A DNA stretch of 64,000 bases from Streptomyces litmocidini (GCF_014649755.1 NZ_BMTQ01000013.1:186001-250000); one strand, 5' to 3'; counted from the first letter of the stretch, positions 51,253 to 59,503 are shown. Translations and numbers: made by a program. Notes: generated by a model not told the origin, from the letters alone.

Positions 51253-52409
51253 GGGGTGCTCGTTCCTGTGGTGCGGGGGAGGTTCATGGGGGTGCGGGGG
51301 ACGCCGGACGCGCTCCGGAACTGCGCCGCGACCTGCGCCGCGTACGTGTCGAGTCCCTCGGCGCCGCTGCCGGGCAGGCCCGTGAGGCCGGGCAGCAGAT
51401 CGCCGAAGGCGTTCACCTCGCCCACGGCGAACCGGCGCCAGCCGGTCGTGGGCAGCAGGTCGACCCCCACGCACCGGGTGCCCGGGAAGACGGCGGCGGC
51501 CCGCTCGCAGACCGCGAGCGCGTCCGCCCACCGGCCACCGGCCGAGGCGATCGCCGCCCGCGCGGCGTCCAGGTCGCCCCGGGCACCGCCCAGGTGCAGG
51601 TTGGTCATGGGGGAACGGCTGGTGCGGAGCACGGCATGGGTGGCCCGCCCGTCGACCACCACCACCCGAAGGTCGGCCGCCCGGCCGTCCTGGGTCGCCT
51701 TCGGCAGCCAGCGCTCGACGTGCAGGCCGTCGGGGGCGAGGGCGTCCACGATCGCGGCGACCTCGTGCTCGCCCGTGTAGCGCCGCACCCGCAGGGAGTT
51801 GAAGAGGCGTCCGTCGGCTCCGCGCTCCACCGAGGTGGTGGCCTGGACCCGGCCCGCGCCGTTCGTCTCCACCGCCAGCACCCCCGACGCGGAGGAGCCG
51901 TGCGCGAGCTTCACGAACACCCGGCGCATGCCCGCCTCCGCGGTCAGCGCCCTGACGTCCGCCCAGTCACGTACGACCGGGGCGCCGGGGCCCGAGGTCG
52001 GGGAGTCGGGCACCGGGACCCCGGCCGCCCGGAGCCGGCCGTGGCTCAGCCTCTTGTCGAACAGGACCGCGAGTTCGGCGGGGTCGTCGACGAGGACGGC
52101 GCCCGCCTCCGCGACGGAGCGGGCGAGGTCCGCCACGGCGGCGGTGAACCGTCCGTACCAGCGGCCCGTGCCCTCGACCCGGGCCGGATCGTCGACCCCG
52201 CGCAGCAGCCCGTCGGCCTCCGGGTCCTCGCCGGGCGAGTCGAGACGCACGGTCTCCCCGACGGCGAACCGCGCCCGGCCCCGGAGCACCTCCGGCCAGG
52301 ACACCGCCCGCGCCCCGGGCAGCCCGGCGGCCCGCAGCGCGTCCTGGAAGAACGCGACGCGGCGGCCCGCCGGATCGCCGACGACCACGAGGCGCGGGCC
52401 GGAGGTCAT
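51249..52409 (-). CDS. STM4014 family protein (ATP-grasp-like)
   Basis: 386 aa. The layout is that of an ATP-grasp enzyme: LFDKRLSHGRLRAAGVPVPD (~115-135), FVKLAHGSSASGVLAVETNG (the ATP-binding lysine loop), DLRVVVVDGRATHAVLRTSR then SPMTNLHLGGARGD, and GVDLLPTTGWRRFAVGEVNA then FGDLLPGL for metal ligation. Such enzymes form acyl-phosphates and join carboxylates to amines or thiols. Known as the STM4014 family; not characterised. Co-translated with its neighbours on both sides (ATGA, GTGA). Confidence 0.85.
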   Translation of the reverse strand: MTSGPRLVVVGDPAGRRVAFFQDALRAAGLPGARAVSWPEVLRGRARFAVGETVRLDSPGEDPEADGLLRGVDDPARVEGTGRWYGRFTAAVADLARSVAEAGAVLVDDPAELAVLFDKRLSHGRLRAAGVPVPDSPTSGPGAPVVRDWADVRALTAEAGMRRVFVKLAHGSSASGVLAVETNGAGRVQATTSVERGADGRLFNSLRVRRYTGEHEVAAIVDALAPDGLHVERWLPKATQDGRAADLRVVVVDGRATHAVLRTSRSPMTNLHLGGARGDLDAARAAIASAGGRWADALAVCERAAAVFPGTRCVGVDLLPTTGWRRFAVGEVNAFGDLLPGLTGLPGSGAEGLDTYAAQVAAQFRSASGVPRTPMNLPRTTGTSTP

Positions 52410-53365
52410 TCGGCGACCGCGACGTAGCGCCAGACGTCCCCGTCGCCGTCGTCCTCGCCGACCTGCGCGTCACCGAGGTCGACGGTCACGCCGTACGGGA
52501 CGAGTGCGGCGCGGACCCGCTCGCACATCGCCTCCGACAGGTAGTGGTGGGAGAGGTCGAGGTGGGCGAGATGGGTCAGCGGCTGCCCGTCGAGAAGGGC
52601 CGCCGCGCCCTCGTCGGTGAGCACGCCCATGGACAGGTCGAGCCGCTCCAGGCGCGCGACGACGGGCGCGCCCGCGACGGCCGCGGCCACGGCGTCCTGG
52701 ATCGCGCTGTCGCACAGGCCCAGACTGCGCAGGGCGGGGAAGGCCGTGCCGGCGAGGAGCGGCGCCAGGTCCTCGGGGGTGCTGTCACCGCCGTACTCGT
52801 CGGTGCCGAGCCAGAGTTCCAGCTTCTCCAGGGCGGGCAGGTCGCTGCCCGCGATCCCCCGCACCACCTCGGCGCCCAGGCCGCCGGTCTCCACGACCAG
52901 GGTCTCCAGACCGGTGTGCCGGACCGACGGGAAGGCCAGCTCCGAGCCACCGCGCACGCCGAACTCCCGGAGGGCCGGGTAGGCGGCGAGGAGCGGCGTC
53001 ACGTCCGACTGGATGATCCACGAGATCTCGCAGTCCTCGCCGGTCATGTCACCGAGGAAGACCGCCTCCAGGGCCGTCAGCCGATCGTTGGCGCCGATCA
53101 GCGCGGTGACGATGTCCGCGGAGGAGTTCTCGTAGGCCTCGTCCCAGCCGCCGACGACCAGCGCGCGCACCCGGCCCGTGTCGACCGTCTTCAGGAACCG
53201 CTCGAACTGCGGCCCCCACAGCTCGTCACCGGGATCGGAGTACGTCGGGGCGGAGATCCGCCAGGCGACCGAGTCCGCCGCCGGCAGCTCGACCCGCGCG
53301 TCCGCACCCGGAAAGTCGAACACGGGCAGGCCGTGGAATTCCTGAAGGTGGCTGCCAACGGTCAT
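52406..53365 (-). CDS. STM4015 family leucine-rich-repeat protein
   Basis: 319 aa. The first ~60 residues (LQEFHGLPVFDFPG ... VAWRISAPTYSDPGDELWGP) are followed by about seven leucine-rich repeats, e.g. LTALEAVFLGDM, LREFGVRGGSELAF, LETLVVETGGLG, LEKLELWLGTDEYG, LRSLGLCDSAIQDA, LERLDLSMGVLTDE and LAHLDLSHHYLSE. Acidic, no signal peptide, so a cytoplasmic binding protein. First gene of the STM4015-4011 operon and the gene next to the damage-type promoter. It may bind the substrate or a partner protein of the radical SAM enzymes. Confidence 0.88.
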   Translation of the reverse strand: MTVGSHLQEFHGLPVFDFPGADARVELPAADSVAWRISAPTYSDPGDELWGPQFERFLKTVDTGRVRALVVGGWDEAYENSSADIVTALIGANDRLTALEAVFLGDMTGEDCEISWIIQSDVTPLLAAYPALREFGVRGGSELAFPSVRHTGLETLVVETGGLGAEVVRGIAGSDLPALEKLELWLGTDEYGGDSTPEDLAPLLAGTAFPALRSLGLCDSAIQDAVAAAVAGAPVVARLERLDLSMGVLTDEGAAALLDGQPLTHLAHLDLSHHYLSEAMCERVRAALVPYGVTVDLGDAQVGEDDGDGDVWRYVAVAE

Positions 53366-53411
53366 GACGGGGCTCCAGACGACGGTCGAGGGGCTCGGCT
53401 GATGGAGAGAG

Positions 53412-53434
53412 TTCTACCAAGCGGCACCGACAAC
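53412..53434 (-). promoter_or_regulatory. PafBC/RecA-NDp-like promoter of the STM401x operon
   Basis: On the minus strand: TTGTCGGTG (53434-53426), 8 bases, TAGAAC (53417-53412). The actinobacterial RecA-independent DNA-damage promoter consensus is TTGTCRGTG-N8-TANNNT; all nine upstream positions match and the -10 differs only in its last base. STM4015 starts ~47 bases downstream, with GGAG before its ATG. Confidence 0.65.
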
Positions 53435-53463
53435 GCGCCTCGCCGGGTCGCCTCCCGACCGAT

Positions 53464-53486
53464 TGTCAGTGCCGGGTCCTAGCGTC
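53464..53486 (+). promoter_or_regulatory. PafBC/RecA-NDp-like promoter of the divergent two-gene unit
   Basis: TTGTCAGTG (53464-53472), 8 bases, TAGCGT (53481-53486): a full match to TTGTCRGTG-N8-TANNNT. The 108-aa gene starts 44 bases downstream. The upstream boxes of the two divergent promoters are nearly identical and face away from each other with 29 bp between. Confidence 0.7.
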
Positions 53487-53529
53487 GTTCTCGTGTTCGG
53501 CCACAGGCGCCGGACGGGGAGGGAGAGCC

Positions 53530-53856
53530 ATGTACCGGCAGGGAGACGTGCTGATCGCGCCCGTCGCGGAGGCGGCCGTTCCGGAGCGGGTGAAGGAGGC
53601 GGCGGGGGAGCCGAGGGACGGCCGGGGCCGCCTGGTCCTCGCCCTCGGCGAGGTCACCGGACACGCCCACGCGGTCCCCGGCCCCGGCCGGCTCGTGCGG
53701 GAGCCGGGGCCCCTCGGCCCGCTCCTGCTCGAACTGCCCGAGGGCGGACGGGTGGTGCACGAGGAACACGCGCCGATACCCCTTCCCAAGGGCTGGTACC
53801 GGGTGGTGCGGCAGCGGGAGTACGTGCCCGGCGCGTACCGGATCGTCGCGGACTGA
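53530..53856 (+). CDS. Hypothetical protein, possible phage-like small domain
   Basis: 108 aa. Starts MYRQGDVLIAPVAEAAVP and contains VLALGEVTGHAHAVPGPGRL and a C-terminal HEEHAPIPLPKGWYRVVRQR then EYVPGAYRIVAD. QGDVL...GE.TGHAH...H..I.LP.G.Y...RQREY is a pattern I know from small uncharacterised proteins, often in phages, that precede DUF6745/LRR genes. Function unknown; the paired His (GHAH, EEH) suggest a metal site. GGGGAGGGAGAGCC precedes the ATG. First gene of the unit divergent from STM4015. Confidence 0.75.
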   Translation: MYRQGDVLIAPVAEAAVPERVKEAAGEPRDGRGRLVLALGEVTGHAHAVPGPGRLVREPGPLGPLLLELPEGGRVVHEEHAPIPLPKGWYRVVRQREYVPGAYRIVAD

Positions 53857-53912
53857 TGTCCGCCGGAGAAGCATCCGCCGGAGAAGCAGGGAAGGACAGG
53901 GAGGACACCGAG

Positions 53913-54929
53913 ATGAACCGCACCACCGCCGCCGACAAGTGGCGGGCCGTCGCCGCCGCCACCGGACCCGCCGACCGGGCCGCCGCCGAGGCCGGCGTCC
54001 GGCTCGCCTACCGCTCGGCGGGCCTCGCCGGGCCCGAGCGGATCCTCTGGGCGGACTCGCCGCTCGCGGCCGTCACGCTCCTCCGGGGCCTGACGGGCAC
54101 GGGCCGTTCGGTGCGGGACGAGGTGCGCACCCGGCCGTGGGCCGAGGAGCGCCGTCGCCTCCACGACGCACTCGGCCCGGCCGGCTGGGCGGGCCACTGG
54201 CAGGCGACGGGGGCGCCGCTCTGGGACCTCACGCGGGCCCTCGTCGACCGGATACGCGCGGCGGTGGCGGAGGCCGTCGAGGAGGCGGAGGAGGGCGCCG
54301 GGGAGGGCGACGTGCGTCTCGTGCTGCTCGACGCGGTGCTCGGCCAGCACGACGCCGCCTGGCTCGCCGCCTTCGACGGGCACGGGGAGCGCCTCGCGGG
54401 CCTCGCCGCCGTCGCCGAGCACGCCGGGTGGTGGTGGCCGTACGAGAACGCCGCCGTGCTCTGCGAGCGACCCGTCGAGCTCCACCGGGACGAGGCGGGA
54501 CGCCTCGACCGGGGCGACGGTCCCGCACTCGCCTTCCGTGACGGGTTCGCCCTCCACGCCTGGCGGGGCCTGCGGGTCTCCGCCGACTTCCTCGCCGGTC
54601 TCACCGACCTCACCCCCGAGCGGATACGCGAGGAGGAGAACGCCGAACTGCGGCGCGTGATGCTGGAGTACCACGGCTACGACCGGTACCTCGCCGCCTC
54701 GGGGGCCCGGCACGAGCACAGCGACGAGACGGGTGTCCTCTGGCGGATCGCACTCGCCGACGACGAGGACGTCGTGATGGTCGAGGTCGTCAACTCCACG
54801 CCCGAGCCGGACGGCACCCACCGCACGTACTGGCTGCGGGTGCCGCCCAGGACCCGGACCGCGCGGGAGGGCGTCGCCTGGACCTTCGGCCTGCGGCCCG
54901 AGGAGTACGAGCCGCTCGTCCAGACCTGA
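53913..54929 (+). CDS. DUF6745-like protein
   Basis: 338 aa. The conserved C-terminal half reads WWWPYENAAVLCERPVELHR, GPALAFRDGFALHAWRGLRV, EENAELRRVMLEYHGYDRYL, TGVLWRI, VVMVEVVNSTPEPDGTHRTY and TAREGVAWTFGLRPEEYEP, a pattern I associate with DUF6745 proteins. The N-terminal half is helical. Function unknown; the family often lies near LRR proteins. ATG 53913 is preferred for its GGAGG (8 bases); an ATG at 53856 overlapping the previous stop (TGATG) is in frame and would add 19 repeat-like residues (SAGEASAGEAG). Confidence 0.78.
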   Translation: MNRTTAADKWRAVAAATGPADRAAAEAGVRLAYRSAGLAGPERILWADSPLAAVTLLRGLTGTGRSVRDEVRTRPWAEERRRLHDALGPAGWAGHWQATGAPLWDLTRALVDRIRAAVAEAVEEAEEGAGEGDVRLVLLDAVLGQHDAAWLAAFDGHGERLAGLAAVAEHAGWWWPYENAAVLCERPVELHRDEAGRLDRGDGPALAFRDGFALHAWRGLRVSADFLAGLTDLTPERIREEENAELRRVMLEYHGYDRYLAASGARHEHSDETGVLWRIALADDEDVVMVEVVNSTPEPDGTHRTYWLRVPPRTRTAREGVAWTFGLRPEEYEPLVQT

Positions 54930-55071
54930 GCGCACGCCCGGGATCCGGCCGCGGTTGGTGCGGAGAGGTGAAGGGAGCCGCCGGTCAGGAGTGGCGCGCG
55001 GGAGGCGGCGGCGCCGGGTGCTGGGATGTGCCCGCCGGAGCCCCGGCACCCACCTCCCGAAAGGACCGCCT

Positions 55072-55842
55072 GTGACGACCCGCCGGCCCAGCGCCGCCCG
55101 TACCGCCAGACTGCTCGCCGCCACCGCCGTGCTCGGTGGCCTCCTCGCCGGCACCGCGGCCCCCGCCCTGGCCGCCGCGCCCGAGCGGACCGCCCTCCGC
55201 ACCACCGTCCGGGAGACCGCCCCGGCCACCGTCACCGTCACCGGCAACGGCCGCGCGTCCGCCGCGCCCGACCTGGCGATCCTGTCCGTCGGGGTCGAGG
55301 CCACCCGCCCGACGGCGAAGGCGGCGATGGCGGCGCAGACCACCGCCGCCGAGAGGGTGCTCGACGTGCTGCACGGACAGGGGATCGCCGACCGGGACAT
55401 CCGCACCGACAACCTCTCGCTCACTCCGGTCTACACCCAGAACAAGGAGGGGGACAGCAAGGTGACCGGCTATCAGGCGGGTCAGTCCTTCTCCGTGAAG
55501 GTCCGCGACCTCGACAGGACCGGCCAGGTCATCGGCGCGGTCAACGACGCCAAGAAGGACGCGGGCCGGATCAACGGCGTCGTCTTCGACGTCGCCGACC
55601 CGTCCGCGCTGCGCGCGAAGGCCCGCGAGGCCGCCTACCAGGACGCGTACGACAAGGCAGCGCAGCACGCCCGGCTCAGCGGCCACCGACTCGGCCGGCT
55701 CGTCTCGCTGAGCGAGGGCGAGTCCGTACGCCCCGGCCCCGGCGCGGCCCCCGAGGTCTCGGCGGACGAACCGACCGTTCCTCTGGCGCCGGGCGAGATC
55801 GAGGAGCAGGTCACGGTCTCGGCGGTCTACGAGCTCGTCTGA
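55072..55842 (+). CDS. Secreted SIMPL-domain (DUF541) protein
   Basis: 256 aa. Signal peptide: TARLLAATAVLGGLLAGTAA, cleavage after ALAA (~residue 35). SIMPL domain: VTVTGNGRASAAPDLAILSV, IRTDNLSLTPVYTQNKEGDS, GYQAGQSFSVKVRDLDRTGQ and a C-terminal EEQVTVSAVYELV. DUF541 proteins (e.g. E. coli YggE, Brucella BP26) are periplasmic or surface proteins of unclear function, YggE being linked to oxidative stress. GTG 55072 has AAAGGA 7 bases upstream; the ATG/GTG further up lacks a signal peptide in frame. Single gene. Confidence 0.9.
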   Translation: MTTRRPSAARTARLLAATAVLGGLLAGTAAPALAAAPERTALRTTVRETAPATVTVTGNGRASAAPDLAILSVGVEATRPTAKAAMAAQTTAAERVLDVLHGQGIADRDIRTDNLSLTPVYTQNKEGDSKVTGYQAGQSFSVKVRDLDRTGQVIGAVNDAKKDAGRINGVVFDVADPSALRAKAREAAYQDAYDKAAQHARLSGHRLGRLVSLSEGESVRPGPGAAPEVSADEPTVPLAPGEIEEQVTVSAVYELV

Positions 55843-56282
55843 GGAGAACCGGCCCCGGACGAGGCGCCCTGCTCTGCGGCCCCGGCCCCGGCTCCGGCCT
55901 CGACCCCGGCCTCGGCCCCGGTCCCGGCGTCCCGGTCTGCGGCCGACGGGTCCTGGTCCGGGAGGTCCGGTTCACGGGCGAGGGCCGTGTCCGCCCGGCG
56001 GAGCGTCGTGGTGCGGGAGAGGGAGGCCGCGGAGCGCGACGGCCCAGCCCCCGATCCGCGGCCGCCGGCCCTCGGCCGGCCGGCCGGTCACCAGGTGGCC
56101 CCGGCGCCCGGTCGCGTGGTCGGCCCGGTCGACGGACAGCAGGGGAGCGGCGTTCACGGAAGGACCTCCAGACCGCGGAGGGCCGAGGTCGTACTGAACG
56201 GCGGTTCGGTAGGGCGACCGGCCCGGCCGTCCCCGGCGCGGGGCGCCCATAATGGAACGACCCCCAGAGATCAGGAGGTCCT
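55843..56282. other. 440-bp intergenic region with one possible small gene
   Basis: Very GC-rich, with a low-complexity CCCCGGC-type run after the SIMPL gene (55850-55935). A possible minus-strand gene (55972-56157) is given separately. The plus-strand promoter for the MBL hydrolase gene should lie near 56190-56260; CATAATGG (56249-56256) contains a possible -10 (CATAAT). Confidence 0.4.
55972..56157 (-). CDS. Possible 61-aa protein
   Basis: GTG 56157 to a stop at 55972. Support: GGAGG 7 bases before the GTG, and high third-position GC. The product begins VNAAPLLSVDRADHATGRRG, includes RRPRIGGWAVALRGL and ends HGPRP; Arg/Gly/His-rich, no known family. The downstream part may be read through a frameshift. 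Divergent from the MBL gene. Could be a chance ORF in GC-rich DNA. Confidence 0.35.
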   Translation of the reverse strand: MNAAPLLSVDRADHATGRRGHLVTGRPAEGRRPRIGGWAVALRGLPLPHHDAPPGGHGPRP

Positions 56283-57485
56283 GTGACCGGTACCGGCTCC
56301 GACCGTTCGCCACGGGCCCGGCTGCGCGAGCTGCGCCCCGAGTCCTTCGGCGCGGAACCCACGGGTGCGCGCCTCGCCCGGATCCGCCGTTCGCCGAACT
56401 TCAAGGACGGGATCTTCCAGAACCCCGAACCGGCACGACGCGGTCCCTCCGGGTCCGGCATCGAGTTCGCCAAGATCTACTTCGAGAAGGAGGGGCGCGC
56501 GCGCCGCGTCCCCACCGGGACGATCCCCGTCCATCCCACCACCCTCGCCGACCTGGCCGGGCCCCCGGCCACCGGCCTGCGCCTGACCTGGATGGGACAC
56601 TCCGGCGTCCTCGCGGAGATCGACGGCCACCGGGTCCTCTTCGACCCGGTCTGGGGCGACCGCTGCTCGCCGTTCCCCTTCGCCGGCCCCAAGCGGCTCC
56701 ACCCGGTGCCCGTGCCGCTCGCCGAGCTCGGCCCGGTCGACGTCGTCGTGATCTCGCACGACCACTACGACCACCTCGACCTGCCGACGATCAAGGCCCT
56801 GGCCACCACGGACACGCTCTTCGCGGTGCCGCTCGGCGTCGGCGCGCACCTCGAACGCTGGGGCGTGCCCGCCTCCCGGCTGCGCGAGCTGGACTGGAAC
56901 GAGTCCACCGAGGTCGGCGAGCTCCGGCTCACGGCCACCCCGGCGCGGCACTTCTGCGGCCGCGGCCTGCGCAACAAGCAGCACACGCTCTGGGCCTCCT
57001 GGGCGGTGCGGGGGCCGGTCCACCGGATCTTCCACAGCGGCGACACCGGCTACTTCTCCGGCTTCAAGGACATCGGCGCCGCCCACGGCCCCTTCGACGC
57101 CACCATGATCCAGATCGGCGCCTACTCGGAGTTCTGGACCGACATCCACATGACTCCGGCCGAGGGCATGCGGGCCCACCTGGACCTCCAGGGCGGCGCT
57201 CCGGGCGGTGTGCTGCTGCCGATCCACTGGGGCACCTTCAACCTCGCCCCGCACGCCTGGGCGGAGCCGGGGGAGTGGACGCGGGACGCGGCAGAGGAAG
57301 CCGGCCAGGCGGTGGCCTTCCCCCTCCCCGGCGAGCCGTTCGAGCCTGCGGGGAAGCTGCCCGGCGAGTCGTGGTGGCGGGCGGTGTCCCGTCCGGTCGC
57401 ACGCCCGTGGCGCCGGCCCCGGAGCGTCGAGGTCACGGCCGGGGAGACGCGGAGCGGTGACCTCGACCTCGCGGGCGACAGGTGA
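56283..57485 (+). CDS. MBL-fold hydrolase, NAPE-PLD / UlaG type
   Basis: 400 aa. Metallo-beta-lactamase motifs: TWMGHSGVLAEIDGHRVLFD, VVISHDHYDHLDLPTIKAL (HxHxDH), TPARHFCGRGL, FHSGDTGYFSGF and LLPIHWGTFNL (C-terminal His). These match the YtnP/NAPE-PLD-like group (phospholipase D-type). An N-terminal ~95-residue region (RIRRSPNFKDGIFQN) is shared with actinobacterial members. Cytoplasmic. Substrate probably a lipid phosphodiester or other phosphoester; not certain. GTG 56283 with CAGGAGG. Confidence 0.88.
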   Translation: MTGTGSDRSPRARLRELRPESFGAEPTGARLARIRRSPNFKDGIFQNPEPARRGPSGSGIEFAKIYFEKEGRARRVPTGTIPVHPTTLADLAGPPATGLRLTWMGHSGVLAEIDGHRVLFDPVWGDRCSPFPFAGPKRLHPVPVPLAELGPVDVVVISHDHYDHLDLPTIKALATTDTLFAVPLGVGAHLERWGVPASRLRELDWNESTEVGELRLTATPARHFCGRGLRNKQHTLWASWAVRGPVHRIFHSGDTGYFSGFKDIGAAHGPFDATMIQIGAYSEFWTDIHMTPAEGMRAHLDLQGGAPGGVLLPIHWGTFNLAPHAWAEPGEWTRDAAEEAGQAVAFPLPGEPFEPAGKLPGESWWRAVSRPVARPWRRPRSVEVTAGETRSGDLDLAGDR

Positions 57486-57612
57486 CAGCGGCCGGGGACG
57501 GTCCTGCCGGGGTCGCCGACGCCGGAGCGCCTCCCGCCCGAAGGGCGTGACCGTGTGCCGAGGGCGCCGGACAGCGGCGGACCGCACCCGCGGGCCCTCG
57601 CGAAGCTCCCTC

Positions 57613-57701
57613 CGCGTACCCGCGTACCCGCGTACCCGCGTACCCGCGTACCCGCGTACCCGCGTACCCGCGTACCCGCGTACCCGCGTACCCCGCGTAC
57701 C
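57613..57701 (+). repeat. Octamer tandem repeat, 11 copies
   Basis: CGCGTACC is repeated ten times without a gap from 57613 to 57692, then one extra C (57693), then one more exact copy (57694-57701). On the minus strand it is GGTACGCG. The 8-bp unit is not a multiple of three, so reading frames shift with copy number. Such an array is prone to slippage. Confidence 0.95.
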
Positions 57702-58299
57702 CGCGCCTCGGGCCGCTGACGCTCGCGGCGCGAAACGGACGAACGGACGTCCCGCCGGCCGGGCGACGGCTCGGCGGGACGCCCTTCCGCCTCCTCCTCC
57801 GTCTCATGACGGCTCGTGCCGCCGTGCGCCGCCGGACGGACCTGTCGCCTCCCGCGCCCGCCGCGCCGCGAGCCGCACGGCCCGCACGGTGCCCGTGCGC
57901 TCCGGGGCGGCGGCGGAGACGGAGGGGCGGGCGAAACGGCGGCCGGGGAACAGATCGACCACGGCCACCGGGCCGGGAGCGTGTACGGCGACGAAGTCCG
58001 TGCCGCCCGCATGCCGCCACGTGCCCGGGCAGAAGCGTTCCGGTCGTCGGCGCCCGTGCCCCGCGGTGCCCCGCGAGGTGTGCCACCAGTCCGTCTCGCC
58101 CCGCCCCGCGCACGTCCGCGAGGGGCGTCCGCATCTCTTTCCGCCGGGCGAGGAGCGCCTCTCGCCCGACGGCCGTACGACCGCGTCGTCGTTCCGCACC
58201 AGCAGGCGCGCCACGGCCGCCGCCTCCCTCCGTGCCCTCGCCGTGACCGAGGGAGGACGCCACGGCCGTCCTCCGGCCGGGCCGGGCCGGTGCCATCGG

Positions 58300-58331
58300 T
58301 CCGCTTGTCCGCTCGTCCGCTCGTCCGCGAG
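58300..58331 (+). repeat. Second short octamer repeat, 4 copies
   Basis: TCCGCTTG, TCCGCTCG, TCCGCTCG, TCCGCGAG in tandem from 58300, the last copy degenerate. Confidence 0.7.
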
Positions 58332-58674
58332 GGACTTCCGCGTCACGGAACCGTTGGCCCGGAGGCGCCGTCCTTCGCGCCGTCGGGGACGGTGTCCCTC
58401 CGAACGGCCGAGGGCCGAACACGCCCCCGTGCTTTCCGGCACGCCCTTGCCCGGGATGTCTGGTCGTCCCGGTTCCGTCCCTTTCGGTTCGCCGTCGTGC
58501 GCGGGCCGTGGCCGCGTTCCGCCGACGTCACCCACGACCCCGCCACAGCGGCCCCGGGCGTCCGGGCCCGGCCCCGGCAGGGCCGCGTAGAGGGCGTGCC
58601 GGGGGGCATGGTCACAGGTGAGTGCTCCCGTACGCCCTGGCGGGGGCTTCGGAGACGCGCGGAAGGGGACTCCC

Positions 58675-59478
58675 GTGGTGCTGGTGGCAGCGGACGCGAT
58701 CGGCGCGCCCTGCTGGCTGAGTCTGGCAGCGCGCGACCGTGGGGCGGCGGAGCGGTTCTACGAAGCCGTGCTGGGCTGGACCTTTCGCCCGGGCAGCTTC
58801 GGGCGGGCCTTCTCGGTGGCCGAGGCCGACGGAGTGCCCGTCGCCGGCATCGGGGCCGTGGCGGGTGACTTCGGCGTGCCGGTGGCCTGGACCCCGTACT
58901 TCGCCGTCGATGACGCCGATGCGGCCGTGGCCCGGATCCGGGAGCGGGGCGGGACGGTCGGGGTGGGCCCGGTGTCGTACCCGCCGAGCGGCCGGGCCGC
59001 GCTGGTGGCGGACCGGGAGGGAGCGGTCTTCGGCGTCTGGGACGGGGGCGTCCTGGCCGGGTGGAGCGTCGGTGCGGCCGAGTCCCCGGCCTGGCTGGAG
59101 CTCCACACGGGCAACGCGTTCGACGCGGCGCTGTTCTACGGCGAGGTGCTGGGGTGGGGCCGGGGTGCCGACGGCGACAGCGCCTGCGACACCTCGTACG
59201 AGGAGGACCAGGTCGTGCTGCGGCGGCGCGGCCGGCCTGTCGCCAGGCTGAACAGCGGGCCCGTCGAAGAGGCGGCGCCGAAACCGCAGCTGCGGCCCCG
59301 CTGGCTGGTCCACTTCAGGGTCCCGGATCTCGACGGGGCGGTCGCACGGGCGCTGGAACACGGCGGCGGCACGGTCACCGGCCCGGAGTGGGGCGGCGGC
59401 CGTCAGGTGACGCTCCGGGACCCCGACGGCGCGCTGTTCACCCTCGACCGCTCCGGTCGCCCGCTCGCGGCGGCGTGA
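58675..59478 (+). CDS. VOC-family protein with two glyoxalase-like domains
   Basis: 267 aa. Domain 1 ~1-120 (GAPCWLSLAARDRGAAERFY, GWTFRPG, VAWTPYFAVDDADAAVARIR); domain 2 ~125-260 (AWLELHTGNAFDAALFYGEV, LGWGRG, WLVHFRVPDLDGAVARALEH, VTLRDPDGALFTL). Typical vicinal-oxygen-chelate tandem, as in Streptomyces glyoxalase/bleomycin-resistance-like proteins. No catalytic residue set that fixes a reaction. GTG 58675 has AAGGGGA 5-6 bases upstream; a GTG at 58618 is in frame but lacks a ribosome site. Confidence 0.85.
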   Translation: MVLVAADAIGAPCWLSLAARDRGAAERFYEAVLGWTFRPGSFGRAFSVAEADGVPVAGIGAVAGDFGVPVAWTPYFAVDDADAAVARIRERGGTVGVGPVSYPPSGRAALVADREGAVFGVWDGGVLAGWSVGAAESPAWLELHTGNAFDAALFYGEVLGWGRGADGDSACDTSYEEDQVVLRRRGRPVARLNSGPVEEAAPKPQLRPRWLVHFRVPDLDGAVARALEHGGGTVTGPEWGGGRQVTLRDPDGALFTLDRSGRPLAAA

Positions 59479-59483
59479 CGGGC

Positions 59484-59502
59484 CCCGCCGGCAGGCGGCG
59501 GG
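59484..59502. terminator. Hairpin between convergent genes
   Basis: CCCGCCG (59484-59490) with CGGCGGG (59496-59502), 5-base loop, in the 25-bp gap between the VOC gene and the convergent small gene. Confidence 0.45.
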
Positions 59503-59503
59503 A

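Larger units (their letters stand above)
57486..58674. other. 1.19-kb gene-poor region
   Basis: No convincing gene. Long open frames exist on both strands but none has a good ribosome site, a recognisable domain or a consistent codon bias. A minus-strand frame (57804-58535, 243 codons) has high third-position GC and a stretch reading TDFVAVHAPGPVAVVDLFPG that could be a decayed or real gene; another plus-strand frame overlaps it, so I do not call either. The region holds two octamer tandem repeats (separate entries) and a C-rich segment at 57840-57960. It may contain a degraded gene or a small RNA. Confidence 0.4.

Noticed and set aside
57613..57701. Octamer array as a CRISPR
   Set aside because: The unit is 8 bp with no spacers; no cas genes are nearby. 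It is a simple tandem repeat.
57804..58535. 243-codon minus-strand ORF in the gene-poor gap
   Set aside because: It has high third-position GC and one protein-like stretch, but no ribosome site or family, and it competes with open frames on the other strand. I left it uncalled and noted it in the region entry.
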